Source: an uncultured Acidobacteriota bacterium
GTDB lineage: Bacteria > Acidobacteriota > Blastocatellia > Pyrinomonadales > Pyrinomonadaceae
NCBI GenBank assembly: GCA_902826505.1
Contig: CADEFG010000033.1
Coordinates: 1 to 16,073 of the forward strand
DNA: 16,073 nucleotides
Direction: 5' to 3'
The notes beneath the pieces are model-generated. The model was not told the origin of the DNA. It made no database searches and saw only the letters and a program-made list of their open reading frames with translations. Numbering within the stretch: position 1 is the stretch's first letter; every line of letters starts with the position of its first letter. The translations under genes were made by a program, and so were the position numbers. Below, in pieces: positions 14,156 through 16,073 of the stretch.

Positions 14156-14737
14156 ATGAATTTCAAGCAACCCGAAGAGGCAAACGGTGATTTGCTGAAG
14201 GGTTTGGTCACGGGAATTGTCAGCGGACTGGTCGCGTCGTGGGTGATGAATCAATTTCAGGCGACCTGGCAAAAAATCGCCGAAGGCGAGGAACGCGGAC
14301 ACGGCGCGCAATCGATGCAGCAGGGATCGCCCGAGCGCGGCATCGGGAAGATTTTGGAAGAACGCGGAACCGATGATCCGAACGACGATTCGGCACAGCG
14401 TTTGTCGGAATATGTTTCGGAAGAGGTTTTTGACCACCGGTTGACAAAAAGCGAAAAAGACGCGGCGGGGACGGCTTTTCATTACGCGTTCGGGATGACA
14501 TCGGGCGCGGTTTACGGCGCGGCGGCGGAATTTTTGCCCGCCGTGACGAGCGGCGCCGGTTTGCCCTACGGCGCGTTGATCTGGGTCGCGGCGGACGAAG
14601 GCGTCGTGCCGCTTCTCGGGCTTTCCAAAAGTCCGGCGGAATATCCGCTCTCGACGCACGCTTATGCGTTTACGTCGCATCTGGTTTACGGTTTGGCGAA
14701 TGAAATGACGCGCCGCGCCGTGCGAAGTGTTTTGTAA
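14156..14737 (+). CDS. DUF1440 (YagU-like) inner-membrane protein
   Basis: A 193-residue protein. The first hydrophobic helix (about 13-33, GLVTGIVSGLVASWVMNQF) is followed by a long charged segment (about 40-105) rich in E, R and D. Further hydrophobic stretches lie around 108-130 (FHYAFGMTSGAVYGAAAEF), 133-158 and 168-190. This matches the DUF1440/YagU inner-membrane family, of unknown function. AAGGGG at 14144-14149 supports the ATG at 14156. It sits between the two one-helix proteins, suggesting a small membrane module inside the hydrogenase operon. Confidence 0.75.
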   Translation: MNFKQPEEANGDLLKGLVTGIVSGLVASWVMNQFQATWQKIAEGEERGHGAQSMQQGSPERGIGKILEERGTDDPNDDSAQRLSEYVSEEVFDHRLTKSEKDAAGTAFHYAFGMTSGAVYGAAAEFLPAVTSGAGLPYGALIWVAADEGVVPLLGLSKSPAEYPLSTHAYAFTSHLVYGLANEMTRRAVRSVL

Positions 14738-14832
14738 GAAGTCCGGTTTGGCGAAGGCGATTGATTTTTTCGCGCTCCGAATCGGCTTCTCGCGAGTTAA
14801 AGTTTTGATTATTAATAGCAAAGGAGACAAAT

Positions 14833-15066
14833 ATGGAACTCGAAAAAACGAATGGTTCTTCGGACAATAAAGATACATTGTATCTGATGGGCGGAGTGGC
14901 TTTGATGGTTCTCGGCGCGGGTTTGGTGATGACCAACCCGACCGTCCGCAAAACCGTGACTGCCGGTTTATCGGCTGTTTTGCCGCAACTGCAAGGAAAA
15001 CTCGGTGTTGATTTTTCCGAAGTCGGCACGGATATTCAGCGTTATATGAAGCTCAGGTCAATGTAA
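14833..15066 (+). CDS. 77-residue one-helix membrane protein, paralogue of 13955-14116
   Basis: A charged N-terminus (about 16 residues) is followed by a hydrophobic helix (about 17-34, LYLMGGVALMVLGAGLVM), an amphipathic stretch and the tail VGTDIQRYMKLRSM. The last residues repeat the D-I-x-R-Y-x-K-x-x-x-M signature of the 53-residue protein. The insertion between helix and tail (about 25 residues) is unique to this copy. AAGGAG at 14821-14826 is a strong Shine-Dalgarno. Three bases after its stop the YceI-like gene begins. Function is unknown; membrane anchoring or assembly is inferred from context. Confidence 0.75.
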   Translation: MELEKTNGSSDNKDTLYLMGGVALMVLGAGLVMTNPTVRKTVTAGLSAVLPQLQGKLGVDFSEVGTDIQRYMKLRSM

Positions 15067-15069
15067 AAA

Positions 15070-15639
15070 ATGAACGACATTTCAACTTCGGTAGTCAGGT
15101 ATCAGCTTGATTCGGCGCACAGTAAATTTACCGTCCAAGCCTTTGCCGCCGGATTTCTTGCGGGTTTCGGACATAATCCAATCATCGGCATTCGCGATTT
15201 TACGGGCGAAGTCAGGTTTTCGCCGGAATCTTTTGCGGATGCGTCTTTGCATTTTACGGTCAAGGCTCAATCGCTCGCGGTGCTTGACGATATAAAGCCA
15301 AAAGATAAGGCAGAAATCGAACAGACCATGCACGATAAAGTGCTCGAAACGTCGCGCTTCCCCGAAATTACGTTTCAAAGCACCAGCGTTACCGTAACGC
15401 GCATCATTCCCGGTCGCTGGAAGGCAAAGATCATCGGCGATCTGACGCTGCACGGCGAAACGCGAAGTCTGTGGATCATGTCGCAATTGACCTTAGACGG
15501 CGACGAGCTTCGGACAAAAGGCGATTTTACGTTGCGCCAGACGGAATACGGCATTAAACTCGTATCGGTCGCGGCAGGCGCGCTCAAGCTCAAAGACGAA
15601 CTGAAATTCGAGTTTGAACTGCTCGGACGAAAGGAATAG
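15070..15639 (+). CDS. YceI-like lipocalin-fold protein without signal peptide
   Basis: A 189-residue protein with the YceI pattern: the opening YQLDSAHSKFTVQAFAAGF, then GFGHNPIIGIRDFTGEV, a middle segment on conversion of target residues (FPEITFQSTSV) and the LTLHGETRSL stretch, ending in repeated strands. The family forms an extended lipocalin-like barrel that binds polyisoprenoid lipids. Most members are secreted; this one has no signal peptide, so it should be cytosolic. It starts three bases after a hydrogenase-locus membrane protein, so it is probably in the operon. Handling of a quinone or isoprenoid for the hydrogenase is an attractive guess, nothing more. Confidence 0.88.
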   Translation: MNDISTSVVRYQLDSAHSKFTVQAFAAGFLAGFGHNPIIGIRDFTGEVRFSPESFADASLHFTVKAQSLAVLDDIKPKDKAEIEQTMHDKVLETSRFPEITFQSTSVTVTRIIPGRWKAKIIGDLTLHGETRSLWIMSQLTLDGDELRTKGDFTLRQTEYGIKLVSVAAGALKLKDELKFEFELLGRKE

Positions 15640-15687
15640 CAGTCAGCAGTCAGCAATAATTCTTCGCTGACGACTGACGACTGACTA
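15637..15687. repeat. inverted repeat made of 7-base CAGTCAG/GACTGAC words
   Basis: The left side overlaps the YceI stop and consists of tandem CAGTCAG words up to 15654; the right side (15666-15687) consists of tandem GACTGAC words. They pair at 13 of the first 17 positions in blocks interrupted by two-base mismatches, around an 11-base AT-rich loop. No T run follows. It separates the YceI and HypA genes. Confidence 0.6.
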
Positions 15688-15696
15688 CCGACAAAT

Positions 15697-16041
15697 ATGC
15701 ACGAACTTTCGATCGCGATGAGTATGATTGAAATGGCGACCGGCGAGCTCGAAAAGAACGGCGGCACACGCGTCGAAGCACTTTATCTGAAACTCGGCGG
15801 TCTTTCGGGCGTCGTCAAAGATGCGCTGCTCTTTTCGTGGGAAATCGCCTGTCAGGGAACGCCGCTCGCGGGTTCGCGCCTTGAGATCGAAGAAATTCCG
15901 GTCGTCGTTTTCTGCGCGAATTGCCGCGAGAACAAAACTTTGAGCGCGATCAATAATTTTTTCTGTCCGGTTTGCCACGCGCCCGCCGCTGAGATTTTGC
16001 AAGGCAGAGAATTAGAAGTGACGGCGCTCGAAATTGTTTGA
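15697..16041 (+). CDS. hypA: hydrogenase nickel metallochaperone HypA
   Basis: A 114-residue protein with the family hallmarks: an N-terminal MHELSI with the nickel-binding histidine H2, and the zinc site formed by two CxxC pairs, C73/C76 (FCANC) and C90/C93 (FCPVC). HypA works with HypB to insert nickel into the large subunit before protease cleavage. Length is normal. It is the last complete gene in the window, and the other hyp genes (B to F) would be expected beyond the right edge. The ATG at 15697 has no Shine-Dalgarno and follows the spacer hairpin. Confidence 0.96.
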   Translation: MHELSIAMSMIEMATGELEKNGGTRVEALYLKLGGLSGVVKDALLFSWEIACQGTPLAGSRLEIEEIPVVVFCANCRENKTLSAINNFFCPVCHAPAAEILQGRELEVTALEIV

Positions 16042-16073
16042 AAAGTAATCGGTAGAGCGAGCGGTCGCGAGTC

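Noticed and set aside
9547..15687. CRISPR array
   Set aside because: The repeats are short adjacent words in inverted arrays within single spacers, with no regular repeat-spacer structure and no cas genes.

Overview
The window is dominated by a group 1h (formerly 'group 5', actinobacterial-type) [NiFe]-hydrogenase locus, the high-affinity, oxygen-tolerant uptake type that scavenges trace H2 in aerobic soil bacteria. Coding DNA is moderately GC-rich and spacers are AT-rich. The gene set, together with the style of the 707-1012 zinc-finger protein, suggests an acidobacterium of the Blastocatellia/Pyrinomonadaceae kind. That assignment is inferred from gene content and was not tested by any search.

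Layout. Positions 1-3092 are flanking DNA: the start of a minus-strand gene cut by the left edge (1-190), an AT-rich spacer, a small soluble zinc-finger protein (707-1012) and, on the minus strand, a long-chain acyl-CoA synthetase (1059-2885). Positions 3093-6444 hold three tightly packed plus-strand genes: a complete hydrogenase small subunit with no large subunit beside it, a soluble PAS-PAS histidine kinase whose GTG start overlaps the small-subunit stop, and a NarL/LuxR-type response regulator. A 212-bp regulatory spacer follows, with a FadR-like palindrome and a large inverted repeat carrying two TACGTAGGTTT boxes exactly 22 bp apart. Positions 6657-9521 hold the catalytic pair, a second small subunit and the large subunit, each with a strong Shine-Dalgarno.

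After a terminator-like hairpin, positions 9614-16041 hold the accessory genes: a NifU/Rieske-like protein (HhyE type) interrupted by an in-frame TAA, DUF5947, DUF6084, two conserved proteins of unknown function, the large-subunit maturation protease, two tiny one-helix membrane proteins with the same C-terminal tail, a DUF1440 membrane protein, a YceI-like protein and HypA. The remaining hyp genes are probably beyond the right edge.

How they may work together. The large and small subunits oxidise H2. The protease and HypA mature the NiFe site. The NifU/Rieske-like protein is the likely electron relay, and the small membrane proteins could anchor the soluble enzyme. The extra small subunit fused into an operon with a PAS kinase and response regulator resembles, in outline, the regulatory hydrogenase/HoxJ/HoxA H2-sensing arrangement, although built from unrelated kinase and regulator classes. 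This is the most attractive candidate for an undescribed system here: a hydrogenase small subunit used as an H2 or redox sensor controlling the adjacent hydrogenase operon.
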